In this document: piece after piece, positions 7,648-17,201 of the stretch
Position numbering within the stretch: the first letter of the stretch is position 1
How the letters are laid out: each line of letters opens with the position of its first letter
Assembly: GCF_000243095.1 (NCBI RefSeq)
Contig: NZ_AHJE01000068.1
Coordinates: 1-34,247 of the forward strand
Direction: 5' to 3'
Length of the DNA: 34,247 nt
Source of the DNA: Cupriavidus basilensis OR16
GTDB taxonomy: Bacteria > Pseudomonadota > Gammaproteobacteria > Burkholderiales > Burkholderiaceae
Translations under genes and position numbers: made by a program
The notes under the pieces: generated by a model
What the model saw: only the letters and a program-made list of their open reading frames with translations
Told to the model about the DNA's origin: nothing
Database searches by the model: none

Positions 7648-8907
7648 ATGTCCTTATCGATGGACCAGACCGACAAGATGGACAAGATGGACCAGCCGCT
7701 AGCCGGCATCCGCGTGGTCGAGTTCGGGCAGTTCATCGCCGCGCCCGGCGCCGCGATGATGCTGGCGGATCTGGGCGCCGACGTCATCAAGGTCGAAAGC
7801 CCGCGCGGCGACAGCGCCCGGCATTTCGACGGGACCAGTGCGCAGAGCCCCATGTTCCTGGCCTATAACCGCGGCAAGCGCGACGTCGTGCTGGACTTGC
7901 GCCAGCCCCGGGGGGTCGAAGTGGCACGCCGCCTGGCGCTAGGCGCGGACGTGGTGTTGCAAAACACGCGCGCCGGCGTGATGGAGGCGATCGGGCTGGA
8001 CGCCGCCACGCTACGCGCGCAGAAGCCCGCACTGGTGCACGCGTCGGTTACGGGATTCGGCACGCAAGGCCCGTCGCGCACGCGCCCCGGCCTGGACATT
8101 GCCGCGCAGGCCGAGAGCGGCATGATGTCGGTGACCGGCGAGCCAGGCGGCATGCCGCTCAAGGCGGGCTTCGCGCTGGTCGATGCCGGCACCGCGCTGG
8201 CACTCGGCAACGCTATCCTGGCCGCGCTATTCCGGCGCTCGCGCATGGGCGTCGGCGAGACCATCGAGACCTCGCTGCTTGCTGTCGCGATCCACATGCA
8301 GGCGCAGATCTGGGCAGAGTACCAATGCACCGGCACGCTGCCGGTGCGCAGCGGCAACAGCCAGCCGCGCGCCGCGCCGGCCGCCGATGTGATCACGGTG
8401 GCCGACGGGTTTATCGTGGTGTCTGCGTATCTCGACGATCACTGGGCGCGGCTGTGCGGCGCCATCCGCCGGCCCGCGCTGGCGCACGATGCCCGCTTTG
8501 CCACCAACGCGTTGCGCGTGCAACACCGGCCGGCGTTGCTGGAGATTCTCCGCGACGCGTTCAGGGACCTGTCCGGCGAGCGGGCGCGTGCCCTGTTGGA
8601 GCAGCACGGCGTGGTGGTGGGGGTGGTCCGCGACTACAGCCAGGTGGCCGAAAGCGAGGACGTGCGCGCCGGCGGCATGCTGCTCACGGTGCAGGATGGC
8701 CTTGGGGGGGAGTTGGAGCTGCCGGCATTGCCCTTCACGCTGCTTGATACCGCGTCCGGCGCGGCGCCTGCGGTGCCGCGCTTAGGCCAGCACACGGCCG
8801 AGATCTTGAGCGAGCTTGGCTACGACGAAGCGGCCATCGCGGCGCTGGAGCAGGCGGGCGCGGTTGTCATCGAGCGCGGTCGCGCGGTGGCGGAGGCCGG
8901 CGCATGA
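7648..8907 (+). CDS. Class III (CaiB/BaiF) CoA-transferase
   Basis: The 419-residue enzyme moves CoA from one acyl thioester to a free carboxylic acid. Family III hallmarks are visible: LAGIRVVEFGQFIAAPGAAM at the N-terminus, LADLGADVIKVE, NRGKRDVVLDL, and RPGLDIAAQA with the catalytic aspartate at about Asp150. The N-terminus carries a short in-frame repeat (DKMDKMDQ, two copies of a 9-bp unit). Its stop overlaps the start of the enoyl-CoA hydratase by four bases, so the genes are coupled. In context it probably activates the acid that the hydratase and the two dehydrogenases degrade, using a catabolic CoA donor. Substrate not known. Confidence 0.93.
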   Translation: MSLSMDQTDKMDKMDQPLAGIRVVEFGQFIAAPGAAMMLADLGADVIKVESPRGDSARHFDGTSAQSPMFLAYNRGKRDVVLDLRQPRGVEVARRLALGADVVLQNTRAGVMEAIGLDAATLRAQKPALVHASVTGFGTQGPSRTRPGLDIAAQAESGMMSVTGEPGGMPLKAGFALVDAGTALALGNAILAALFRRSRMGVGETIETSLLAVAIHMQAQIWAEYQCTGTLPVRSGNSQPRAAPAADVITVADGFIVVSAYLDDHWARLCGAIRRPALAHDARFATNALRVQHRPALLEILRDAFRDLSGERARALLEQHGVVVGVVRDYSQVAESEDVRAGGMLLTVQDGLGGELELPALPFTLLDTASGAAPAVPRLGQHTAEILSELGYDEAAIAALEQAGAVVIERGRAVAEAGA

Positions 8908-9638
8908 TCGCGAACACAGCAAATCCAGCTACCCCCGTGCTGCTTGCATGCCATGACGGCTGGGCCGAGCTGATCCTGAACCGGCCCGAACGGCGCAACG
9001 CCATCGACGGCCCGCTGGCCGCAGCGCTAGCTGAGATCCTCGCGTGCCTACGGCAAGACGACACGATCCGCGCCGTGGTCCTGCGCGGCGCACAGGGTGC
9101 CTTTTGCTCTGGCCTGGACCTCAAGGCCATGACCACAGAGCCGCCGCCCGCATGGACGGCTGGCTTTGGCGCGTTATGGGATCAGGTTCACGCGGCGCTG
9201 CTCGATAGCCGCAAGGCGTGGGTGGTGGCACTGGAGCGCTACGCCATCAACGGCGGCGCCGCCCTGGCGCTGGCAGGCGACTTCCTGGTCTGCGGCGAGA
9301 CCGCGTTCCTGCAGATCGGAGAAGTACAAATCGGGATGGCGGCCCCGCGCAATGCCGCGTGGCTTGCGCTGCGGCATTCGGAGGCGGTGGCGGCGCGGCT
9401 GTGCTTGCTGGGCGATCGGGTGGCCGCGGCGGAACTGCATCGGCTTGGCGTAGCCACGGAAGTGGTCGCCGACGACCAGGTCCTGCCACGCGCCAGGGCC
9501 ATCGCCAGCACGATTGCCGCTTACCCGGCCGATGCGGTGGCCGCCATCAAGGCCGGCATGCGCGCAGCCACGGCGCAGATGCCCGCGCGGGAATGGCTGG
9601 CAGCTTGCACGCGCGCGTTGCCTGCCGCCCCCCGATAA
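8904..9638 (+). CDS. Enoyl-CoA hydratase/isomerase (crotonase) family protein
   Basis: The 244-residue protein has the crotonase fold. Oxyanion-hole segments are GAFCSGLDL (about residues 66-73) and INGGAALALAGD (115-126). GEVQIGM follows at 139-145 with Glu140 at a usual catalytic position. It would hydrate or isomerise an enoyl-CoA. It overlaps the CoA-transferase by 4 bp and precedes the first dehydrogenase by 14 bp, so it belongs to a tightly packed operon. Whether it is a hydratase, isomerase or hydrolase cannot be told. Confidence 0.9.
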   Translation: MIANTANPATPVLLACHDGWAELILNRPERRNAIDGPLAAALAEILACLRQDDTIRAVVLRGAQGAFCSGLDLKAMTTEPPPAWTAGFGALWDQVHAALLDSRKAWVVALERYAINGGAALALAGDFLVCGETAFLQIGEVQIGMAAPRNAAWLALRHSEAVAARLCLLGDRVAAAELHRLGVATEVVADDQVLPRARAIASTIAAYPADAVAAIKAGMRAATAQMPAREWLAACTRALPAAPR

Positions 9639-9652
9639 CGCGAGGAACCATC

Positions 9653-10879
<1,227 letters not shown>

Positions 10880-10903
10880 GACGCAGGGACGCAAGGAATC
10901 ACC

Positions 10904-12055
10904 ATGACGGAACCCACTGAACACACGGAAGAGCGGCGCATGATGCAGGAAAGCGTGCGCCGCTATGTCGAACGCAGCTATGGCTTTGCGCAGCGCAGCG
11001 CCGCACTGGCCGAGCCGGCCGGATTCGCGGCGCGGCACTGGGCGGATTTTGCCAGCTTCGGCTGGCTGGCGCTGGGCCTGCCAGAGGCCTGCGGCGGGTT
11101 CGGCAACGCGCTCGACCAAGCCGCCCTGGCGGAGGAACTGGGGCGCGCGCTGGTGGCGGAGCCCTGGCTCGCCAATGCGGCACTATGCGGCCCGTTGCTG
11201 GCGCAGGATGCAGACGCGGTGCAGTGCGGCCATGTCGTCGCCATGGCCGCGGGCCGCCTCAAGCTGGCGCTGGCCGCCTGGGAAATCCAGGGCCGCTACG
11301 ATGCCTTCGACATCGCCGCCACGGCGCAGCCGGATGCGCGCGGCTGGGTGCTCGACGGCAGCAAGACGCTGGTACTGGCGGGGGGATCCGCCGACCTGTT
11401 CCTGGTCGTGGCGCGCACGGCGGGCCAGCGGCGCGACCGCCATGGCCTGAGCCTGTTTGCCGTGCCGGCAAGTACCGCCGGACTGCAGGTGGACCCCTTG
11501 CCGACCTACGACGGCCGCCAGACCGCAACCCTGGCCTTGCGTCGTGCGGTGGTCCCCGAGGCCGCGCTGGTCGGCGTGCGCGATGTAGCCTGGCCACGCG
11601 TGGAAGCCGCCATCGACCATGCCACCGCCATGGCCTGCGCGGAAAGCGTCGGCACCATGGCGCGGGCGTTCGAGCTGACCCGCGATTACCTCGCCACGCG
11701 TGTGCAGTTCGGGCGCGCCATCACCGCCAACCAGGTCATCCGGCACCGGCTGGTGGACCTGTTCGTCTCCATCGAGCAAGCGCGTGCCATCACCGAGGCC
11801 GCAGCGGCGCGGTTGCTGGACGCGCCACGCGAGCGCATGCGCGTGGTGTCGCAAGCCAAGGCATTCGTCTGCGCGGCGGGACGCAAGCTCGGCGAGGAGG
11901 CGGTGCAGTTGCATGGCGCCGTGGGCATGACCGACGAGATGGAAATCGGGCATTGCTACAAGCGGCTCGCCGCCACGGCCAACTTGTTTGGCGATGTCGA
12001 CTGGCACCTGGAGCGGCTGGCGGCGCTCGACGAAGCCTGCGCAGTGCCCGCGTGA
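10904..12055 (+). CDS. Acyl-CoA dehydrogenase, second of a pair
   Basis: The 383-residue protein has the same fold as its neighbour but a weaker middle domain. It shows FGWLALGLPEACGGFG near the N-terminus and the FAD-contacting YLATRVQFGRAITANQVIRH in the C-terminal domain. EEAVQLHGAVGMTDEMEIGH follows, the conserved C-terminal helix pair. The GEM/SEP beta-domain motif of catalytic dehydrogenases is not evident. Together with the first gene it resembles the large/small pairs of heteromeric enzymes, in which one chain carries the catalytic residues. It is paralogous to the gene at 15940-17193. Confidence 0.88.
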   Translation: MTEPTEHTEERRMMQESVRRYVERSYGFAQRSAALAEPAGFAARHWADFASFGWLALGLPEACGGFGNALDQAALAEELGRALVAEPWLANAALCGPLLAQDADAVQCGHVVAMAAGRLKLALAAWEIQGRYDAFDIAATAQPDARGWVLDGSKTLVLAGGSADLFLVVARTAGQRRDRHGLSLFAVPASTAGLQVDPLPTYDGRQTATLALRRAVVPEAALVGVRDVAWPRVEAAIDHATAMACAESVGTMARAFELTRDYLATRVQFGRAITANQVIRHRLVDLFVSIEQARAITEAAAARLLDAPRERMRVVSQAKAFVCAAGRKLGEEAVQLHGAVGMTDEMEIGHCYKRLAATANLFGDVDWHLERLAALDEACAVPA

Positions 12056-12083
12056 GCCTGTCGGGCCCGCGGGGAACGGGGAA

Positions 12084-12099
12084 GGGCGCCAGCGCGCCC
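12084..12099 (+). other. GC-rich hairpin between dehydrogenase and Bug genes
   Basis: GGGCGC, CAGC loop, GCGCCC form a perfect 6-bp stem in the 107-bp gap. There is no clear U-tract after it, so it is a weak terminator candidate at best. It may dampen or stabilise the mRNA before the Bug gene. Confidence 0.3.
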
Positions 12100-12162
12100 C
12101 GCTTTCAAACAAGCCGGCAATGTACCGGCCTCCGGCAGCAATGCCAGTCAGGAGACAACACC

Positions 12163-13161
12163 ATGTTCAGCAACATCCCGCGCGCGCGCACGTTCGCGTG
12201 GCGCACCGCTATTGCCCTTTTCATGGGTGCGCCAAGCGCCATCGCCCATGCCGACAGCGCCTATCCGGCACGGCCGATCCGGATGGTGGTGCCCTCCGGC
12301 GCCGGCACCGTGACCGACCAGACCGCGCGCCTGCTGGCCGACCGCCTGACAGTGGCGCTCAAGCAGACGGTCGTGGTCGACAACCGCCCGGGCGCTAACG
12401 GCATGATCGCCAATGAGACCGTGGCGCGCGCCGAGCCCGACGGCTACACGCTGCTCTTCACCTACTCCGCGACCATGACCGTCAACCCGTGGCTGATGGC
12501 AAACCTGCCTTACGACCCGGTCAGGGACTTCACGCCCATCGGACGGTCCAGCGCGCCCGGCGGCAATGTGCTGGTGGTCACGAGCAGCGTCCCGGCCAGG
12601 TCGCTAAAGGCATTGATCGACTACGTCAAGGCCAGCCCGACCGAGCTGGCCTATTGCTCCTGGGGCGTGGGCTCCGGCGGCCATCTCGCCATGGAGGTCC
12701 TGAAGGCCAGGACGGGCATCAAGCTGCGCCATGTGCCCTACAAGACGGCGACGCAATGCAGCAACGATCTGGCCGCTGGGCATGTGCAGATCGGTTTCGC
12801 CGATTCGGCGTCCGCGTTGCCGCACCTGAAGTCCGGCCGCATTCGCGCCGTGGCGGTCTCCGGGCCGGAGCGGCTGCTGCCGCTGCCCGACGTGCCAACC
12901 ATGTCGGAGCAGGGCGTGAAGTTCGACTACGCCAGCTGGCTGGCCGTGTTCGGGCCCCGGAGCCTGCCGGCGCCGATCGTCTCGCGGCTCAACGCGGAGA
13001 TCAACAAGATCATCGCCTCGCCGACCGAGCGCGCGCGCTTCGAGGCCATGTACCTGAGGCCCGGCACGCCGTCCAAGCCCGACGACCTTGCCCGGCTGGT
13101 GCGCGACGACCTGGCCGCCTGGGGCGAAGCCGTCAAGATCGCCGGGCTGAAGGCGGAGTAG
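12163..13161 (+). CDS. Bug/TctC-family periplasmic solute-binding protein
   Basis: The 332-residue protein is preceded by a CAGGAGAC ribosome-binding site. A signal peptide spans about residues 1-30 (basic start, hydrophobic ALFMGAPSAIA, cut near AHA-DS). Mature sequence starts AYPARPIRMVVPSGAGTVTD, followed by VVVDNRPGANGMIA, PDGYTLLF, LRHVPYKTATQ and PDVPTMSEQG, all family signatures. These proteins capture carboxylates in the periplasm, in some cases for TctAB-type carriers, though many are orphans. No TctA/TctB is present here. It sits at the end of the CoA-transferase and dehydrogenase operon, so it probably binds the acid that operon degrades. Confidence 0.93.
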   Translation: MFSNIPRARTFAWRTAIALFMGAPSAIAHADSAYPARPIRMVVPSGAGTVTDQTARLLADRLTVALKQTVVVDNRPGANGMIANETVARAEPDGYTLLFTYSATMTVNPWLMANLPYDPVRDFTPIGRSSAPGGNVLVVTSSVPARSLKALIDYVKASPTELAYCSWGVGSGGHLAMEVLKARTGIKLRHVPYKTATQCSNDLAAGHVQIGFADSASALPHLKSGRIRAVAVSGPERLLPLPDVPTMSEQGVKFDYASWLAVFGPRSLPAPIVSRLNAEINKIIASPTERARFEAMYLRPGTPSKPDDLARLVRDDLAAWGEAVKIAGLKAE

Positions 13162-13163
13162 CG

Positions 13164-13343
13164 GCGCGCCTCGGCCAGGAAGTCAATGTCGCGCTGGCCA
13201 AAACCCGGGCCCGGGCACGCATGACCGAGCTCAACCTGCCGGTCGCGCCGCAAGCCAAGCCGGTCGAGTCTGAGCAGCGCCTGGCCGCCGATATCACGGC
13301 CTGGGGCAGCCTCATCCAGGCCGCCAACGTCAAGCCCGAATAG
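13164..13343 (+). pseudogene. 3' stub of a second Bug/TctC-family gene
   Basis: Directly after the intact Bug gene's stop, another frame encodes RLGQEVNVALAKTRARARMT, then ESEQRLAADITAWGSLIQAA ending NVKPE-stop. This is the usual C-terminal 60 residues of Bug proteins (RLN-EVN-AL, F-ADI-KWG-LI-AN-KPE). It has no start, signal peptide or N-terminal lobe. So it is the tail of a lost tandem Bug gene, probably removed by deletion or recombination between adjacent paralogues. A doubled 6-bp unit (cgggcc/cgggca, about 13208) lies within it. Confidence 0.7.
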
Positions 13344-13481
13344 TCGGCAAACCGCATCACCAAAGAGCACCGGCGATCGTCGCCCAGAGCTTGGCCCGGA
13401 GGCCGGCGCTGGCGCGGTGTTGCCTGCAGGACCGCGCCGCAACGGCCGGAGAGGGTAGTCCATAACAATGAGGAGACTGGG

Positions 13482-14549
13482 GTGAGGAATAAGGCATTGG
13501 CAGGCAGCATCTTGATCGTCGCGGCGGGGAGCGCTGCGGGAATCGTCCAGGCACAGACTGTGCAACTGTACGGTGTGGTCGACGCAGCGGTGGAATACGC
13601 CAAGGGATCCCAAAGCAGTTTCCGCATGCGCGACGGCGAGCAGGCGGCATCGCGCTTCGGCATCAAGGTGGTCGAGGATCTGGGGAACGGCGTAAAGGTC
13701 AATGCGGTGATCGAGGCCGGCTTCAATGTGGATACTGGCACGGAGTATTTCGGCAATGGCACCTTGTTCGGGCGCCAGTCCTACGTTGGCATGAGCAGCG
13801 GAAACTGGGGGGAAATCCGGCTAGGGCGGCAGTACACGCCAGCGTTCTACGCCTTGTCGCGCCTGGATCCGTATCTGAACAACGGTGCGATTTCGCCGTT
13901 CAACCTGCTGGCCAGCAACGTCTCGCAGGGCAATGCGCAACTGGCTTACGCGGCACGCTTCAATAACGCCATCGGGTATTTTTCTCCCAGCTTCGGTGGC
14001 GTTTCGTTCTCCGCCATGGCCGCGCCCGGTGAAGTCCCTGGCTCATCGCGCAGCGGCATGACCCTTGGGGCGAACCTGCGCTATGACGGCGATCGCCTCT
14101 ATGCGTTCTATGCCTATCAGGGCGGGTACACCATGCCCACGCCAAATGGCGCGCCCGCACCCAGTACTGATCTGACCAACAACCATTTCGTCGGCGCCGC
14201 GTACAGGTTCGGGCCAGTGGAACTGGGCGCCATGGCCGGCCAGTCCGGCAGCAACGCCCCGGCGACCAAGACGGCAAGGCACTACGGGCTGACGGCCAAC
14301 TGGGATGTCACGGCTAACGACGTGTTCAAGTTCGCGGTGGTCAAGCGCTACGTAAAGGGCGGCAACCAGCCGTTCGCCGTGACACTGGGCTTCGATCATT
14401 CGCTCAGTCAGCGCACCGCCATCTACACCCGTGCGGTGCTGGTCCACAACAGCCCGGGCGGCAGCGTCACCATCAATGCCATCGCGGTCGATGCGAATAG
14501 CGGTGACGCGGCAAAATCCTTCAGCGTAGGTATCCGGCACCGGTTCTGA
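13482..14549 (+). CDS. General porin (Gram-negative, Burkholderiales type)
   Basis: The 355-residue outer-membrane protein uses a GTG start with AGGAG at 13471-13475. A signal peptide covers about residues 1-24 (cut VQA-QT). The mature N-terminus QTVQLYGVVDAAVEY is the first beta strand of the porin_4/OmpC-like group. SRFGIKVVEDLGNGVKVNAV, LFGRQSYVGMSS and GEIRLGRQYTP follow, and the chain ends in IRHRF with the C-terminal Phe needed for outer-membrane insertion. It probably forms a trimeric 16-stranded channel that admits the acid handled by the upstream operon. The next 148 bp, up to the convergent dehydrogenase gene, hold no gene I can support. Confidence 0.93.
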   Translation: MRNKALAGSILIVAAGSAAGIVQAQTVQLYGVVDAAVEYAKGSQSSFRMRDGEQAASRFGIKVVEDLGNGVKVNAVIEAGFNVDTGTEYFGNGTLFGRQSYVGMSSGNWGEIRLGRQYTPAFYALSRLDPYLNNGAISPFNLLASNVSQGNAQLAYAARFNNAIGYFSPSFGGVSFSAMAAPGEVPGSSRSGMTLGANLRYDGDRLYAFYAYQGGYTMPTPNGAPAPSTDLTNNHFVGAAYRFGPVELGAMAGQSGSNAPATKTARHYGLTANWDVTANDVFKFAVVKRYVKGGNQPFAVTLGFDHSLSQRTAIYTRAVLVHNSPGGSVTINAIAVDANSGDAAKSFSVGIRHRF

Positions 14550-14697
14550 CAACCGGTTGACGCATCGCTCGTTGAAGCCCGCCGGCGTCGGGATGCCGTC
14601 CACCACGCCTTACCACCTTGCGACGGCCTGCCTGGCGCTGGCGCAGCGGGCGGGCGCTGGACTCAATAGCCAGCCCAGGGCAGCCGCTTGCTCGCCT

Positions 14698-15943
14698 TCA
14701 AAGCCCCAGCGAAGACTTGGCGATGATGCCCAGTTGCACCTCCGCCGCGCCGCCAAAGATGGTGTAGGCACGGCTATTGAGGAACTCCGGCAGCAGAGTA
14801 TCAATGACCTCGCTGTCCTGCGCCTCCCTGGGGCCTTTTCCGCGCACCGCATCACCATCCGCCAACCCTTCCGCGTCACGCCAGCGCTGGCTTTCCAGTC
14901 CCAGCATCTCCACCCCCAGCTCGCCCACGGCCTGCTTGAGGCGGCTCGCGCGCAGCTTCAGCATGGATGACACCGGCCCGGGATTCTGACCGGGTTCCAA
15001 TCGGCCTAGCGTCTTCAGCTCCAGCATCTCGAAGGCGTCCAGGTCGGCGCAAACCTCGCCGAAACGGGCCTGCAGCTGCACGTCATCGTCGCGGCACAGT
15101 CCGCCGGCGTGCAAGGCCGCCATTGCGTCGCCGACGCGCTTGAGTTGCGAGCGCAGCCGGGGGCTGAAGATGCCGGCCCCGCGTTCGAATTCGAGCAGGT
15201 ATTTGGCGCAGGCCCAGCCGGCGTTCTCGGCGCCGATGCGGTTGGCTTGCGGCGCGCGCACATTGTCGAAGAAGACCTCGTTGACGTCGTGATCGCCACC
15301 GATTGTCGTCGTGATCGCCACCGATTGTGGCGATGGGCCGCACGGTGATGCCAGGGCTCGTCATGTCGATCAGGAGGAAGCTAATGCCGTCCTGCCGCTT
15401 GCCCTCACTGCTGGTACGCACCAGGGCGAACATACGGTTGGCATGGTGGGCGTGGGTAGTCCACAGCTTGGTGCCGTTCAGTATGTAGTCGTCGCCGTCG
15501 GCCACGGCGCGCATGCGCAGCGATGCCAGATCGGAGCCTGCGCCGGGCTCCGAGAAGCCCTGGCACCAATAATCCTCGCCAGTCAGGATGCGCGGCAGGT
15601 GCAGGCGCTTTTGTGCATCCGTGCCGAAGCGCAGGATCACCGGCCCAACCAGCCGCACACCCATCGGATGCACCAGCGGCGCGCCCGCCAGCGCGCACTC
15701 GGTCTCGAAGATAAAGCGCTGCACCGGGCTCCAGCCCGTGCCGCCCCATTGCTCGGGCCACAGCGGCACCAGCCAGCCGCGCTGCCGCAGGACGCGTTGC
15801 CACGGCCCGGAGATCTCCGGCTCGGGATACATAGCGCTGGTCAGGCGCTGGCCACGCTGCAGTTCCGGCGTCAGGTTCTCGTGCAGGAAAGCGCGTACCT
15901 CTTGCTGGAAGGCCGTCAGTTCGGGAGTTGGTTGGAGATTCAT
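14698..15943 (-). pseudogene. Acyl-CoA dehydrogenase, frameshifted by a 22-bp tandem duplication
   Basis: Reading from the ATG at 15943, the N-terminal part is a normal dehydrogenase: PEQWGGTGWSPVQRFIFETE, YWCQGFSEPGAGSDLASL, NGTKLWTTHAHHANRMF, then SPGITVRPIATIGGDHD. The frame then changes within a perfect 22-bp tandem repeat (15285-15328). The rest continues in another frame as VNEVFFDNVRAPQANRIGAE and ends FGGAAEVQLGIIAKSSLGL. Removing one repeat copy gives one open frame of about 407 codons, the size of the paralogue at 9653-10879. The break is therefore a single recent-looking event. Unrepaired, the C-terminal domain is lost. It overlaps its partner dehydrogenase (15940-17193) by 4 bp. 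Confidence 0.88.
15285..15328. repeat. Perfect 22-bp tandem duplication inside the dehydrogenase gene
   Basis: Two identical 22-base copies, 15285-15306 and 15307-15328, sit head to tail and each starts cgtcgtgatcgccacc. The unit is not a multiple of three, so it shifts the frame of the minus-strand dehydrogenase. The single-copy reading is in frame on both sides. Confidence 0.95.
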
Positions 15944-17193
15944 AGCGTGGCGGTATCCATGGCCGTAGCGTTGAGCAGAGTCTGGCTGTCGCGCCAGCCG
16001 CCACTGCCGAGCAGGCGGGCGCCGAGCTGTGCGCTGTGCCAGGCGGTGGCGCCGCCTTGCTGCTGGAACTGGGTCAGCTTGCGGAACAGGCTGGCAACGG
16101 GCAACGCCTCGGACACGCCCATTGCGCCATGCAGTTGCACGGCCTCCTGGGCCACAAAGCGTGCTGCCCGCCCGACCTTGGACTTGGCCATCGACGCCGC
16201 GGCGAGTACGCCGGGCGCGCCGCCGTCGACACGCATGGCTGCCAGCTCGCAGGCGGCTTGCGCTTCCTCGCAGCACACCGCCATTTCCGCCAGCCGGTGT
16301 TGCACCACCTGAAAGCTGGCGATGGTCCGGCCAAACTGCTCGCGCTGGCTGGTATGCGAGACGGTCAGGTTCAACGCCGCCTGCATCGCGCCGCAAGCCT
16401 CCCAGCACAGGGCAATCAGCCCCTCAGCCAGGATGCGATGCAGCGCCGGCGCCGAATCGTGGATGTGATCGATCAGGTCGATCGGGCCGATGCCGGCGCC
16501 AGAATCCGGCACGCCCAGCAGTGCCTCGTCACCGACGCGCACCCCATCGAGGCATACGTCCGCCGCCATGGCGCCGTCCGCCATGCGACAGGTCTGCAAC
16601 CGAAGGCCGGCGGCACTATCCGTGGCATCCGAGGAAAGCGGCAACAGGAACAGCGCGTGCCGACCGGGGTCGGTGCCGGCCATGCGGGCGCTGACCAGCA
16701 GGGCATGCGCGCCGGGTCCGCCGGCCACCAGCAGCTTGACGCCATGTAGCCGCCAGCCCGTGCCCTCGCGCACCGCGTGGGTGTGCCGGGCCGCCCAGGG
16801 GCTGTGGCACTGCGGCTCGTCATGGGCAAGCGCGATGCGCCGTTCGCCGTCGACGATGGCCGGCAGCCACTGCGCGCGCTGCCGCACCGTGCCGAGTTCG
16901 GCAAGCAGCCGCGCGGCCAGCACGATGCCACTGTGGTACGGGGCATTGACGCCGTGGCGGCCGAAGGCGCGCATCAGCAGGCCGGTGTCCATGGCGCCGC
17001 CGCCAAAGCCCCCGCAGGCCTCGGGCAGCGGCAGTCCCAGCCAGCCCATTTCCGCGAACGCTGGCCACAGCCGGGGCGCGAGCGGGTCGGCATCGTTGCC
17101 GTAGCGGCGATGCCCCGGATCCTGCGTTCTGGTCAGGAAGTCAAGTGCGCTGTCTTCGATCAGCGTTTGTTGCTCGCTCAGGGTGAAACGCAT
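15940..17193 (-). CDS. Acyl-CoA dehydrogenase, partner subunit
   Basis: The 417-residue protein starts MRFTLSEQQTLIEDSALDFL at 17193; an upstream in-frame Met at 17244 would add residues unlike the family. WPAFAEMGWLGLPLPEACGG marks the N-terminal domain. TSQREQFGRTIASFQVVQHR is the FAD-contacting stretch, and ARFVAQEAVQLHGAMGVSEA the C-terminal helices. Its middle domain lacks the usual catalytic-subunit motif, as in the 10904-12055 paralogue. Stop and start overlap (15940-15943) with the broken dehydrogenase. If that partner is dead, this subunit may be orphaned. It lies 8 bp after the Bug gene on the same strand. Confidence 0.9.
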   Translation of the reverse strand: MRFTLSEQQTLIEDSALDFLTRTQDPGHRRYGNDADPLAPRLWPAFAEMGWLGLPLPEACGGFGGGAMDTGLLMRAFGRHGVNAPYHSGIVLAARLLAELGTVRQRAQWLPAIVDGERRIALAHDEPQCHSPWAARHTHAVREGTGWRLHGVKLLVAGGPGAHALLVSARMAGTDPGRHALFLLPLSSDATDSAAGLRLQTCRMADGAMAADVCLDGVRVGDEALLGVPDSGAGIGPIDLIDHIHDSAPALHRILAEGLIALCWEACGAMQAALNLTVSHTSQREQFGRTIASFQVVQHRLAEMAVCCEEAQAACELAAMRVDGGAPGVLAAASMAKSKVGRAARFVAQEAVQLHGAMGVSEALPVASLFRKLTQFQQQGGATAWHSAQLGARLLGSGGWRDSQTLLNATAMDTATL

Positions 17194-17201
17194 GGTCTGC
17201 C

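Noticed and set aside
12084..12099. Intrinsic terminator after the dehydrogenase operon
   Set aside because: The stem is GC-rich but lacks a U-tract, so it is kept only as a hairpin and the Bug gene is considered possibly co-transcribed.
14557..14700. Possible RidA-like N-terminus (KPAGVGMPSTTPYH) in the gap after the porin
   Set aside because: Match is a short Pro-rich string only, it has no ribosome-binding site, and the frame runs into the opposite-strand dehydrogenase; too weak to call.
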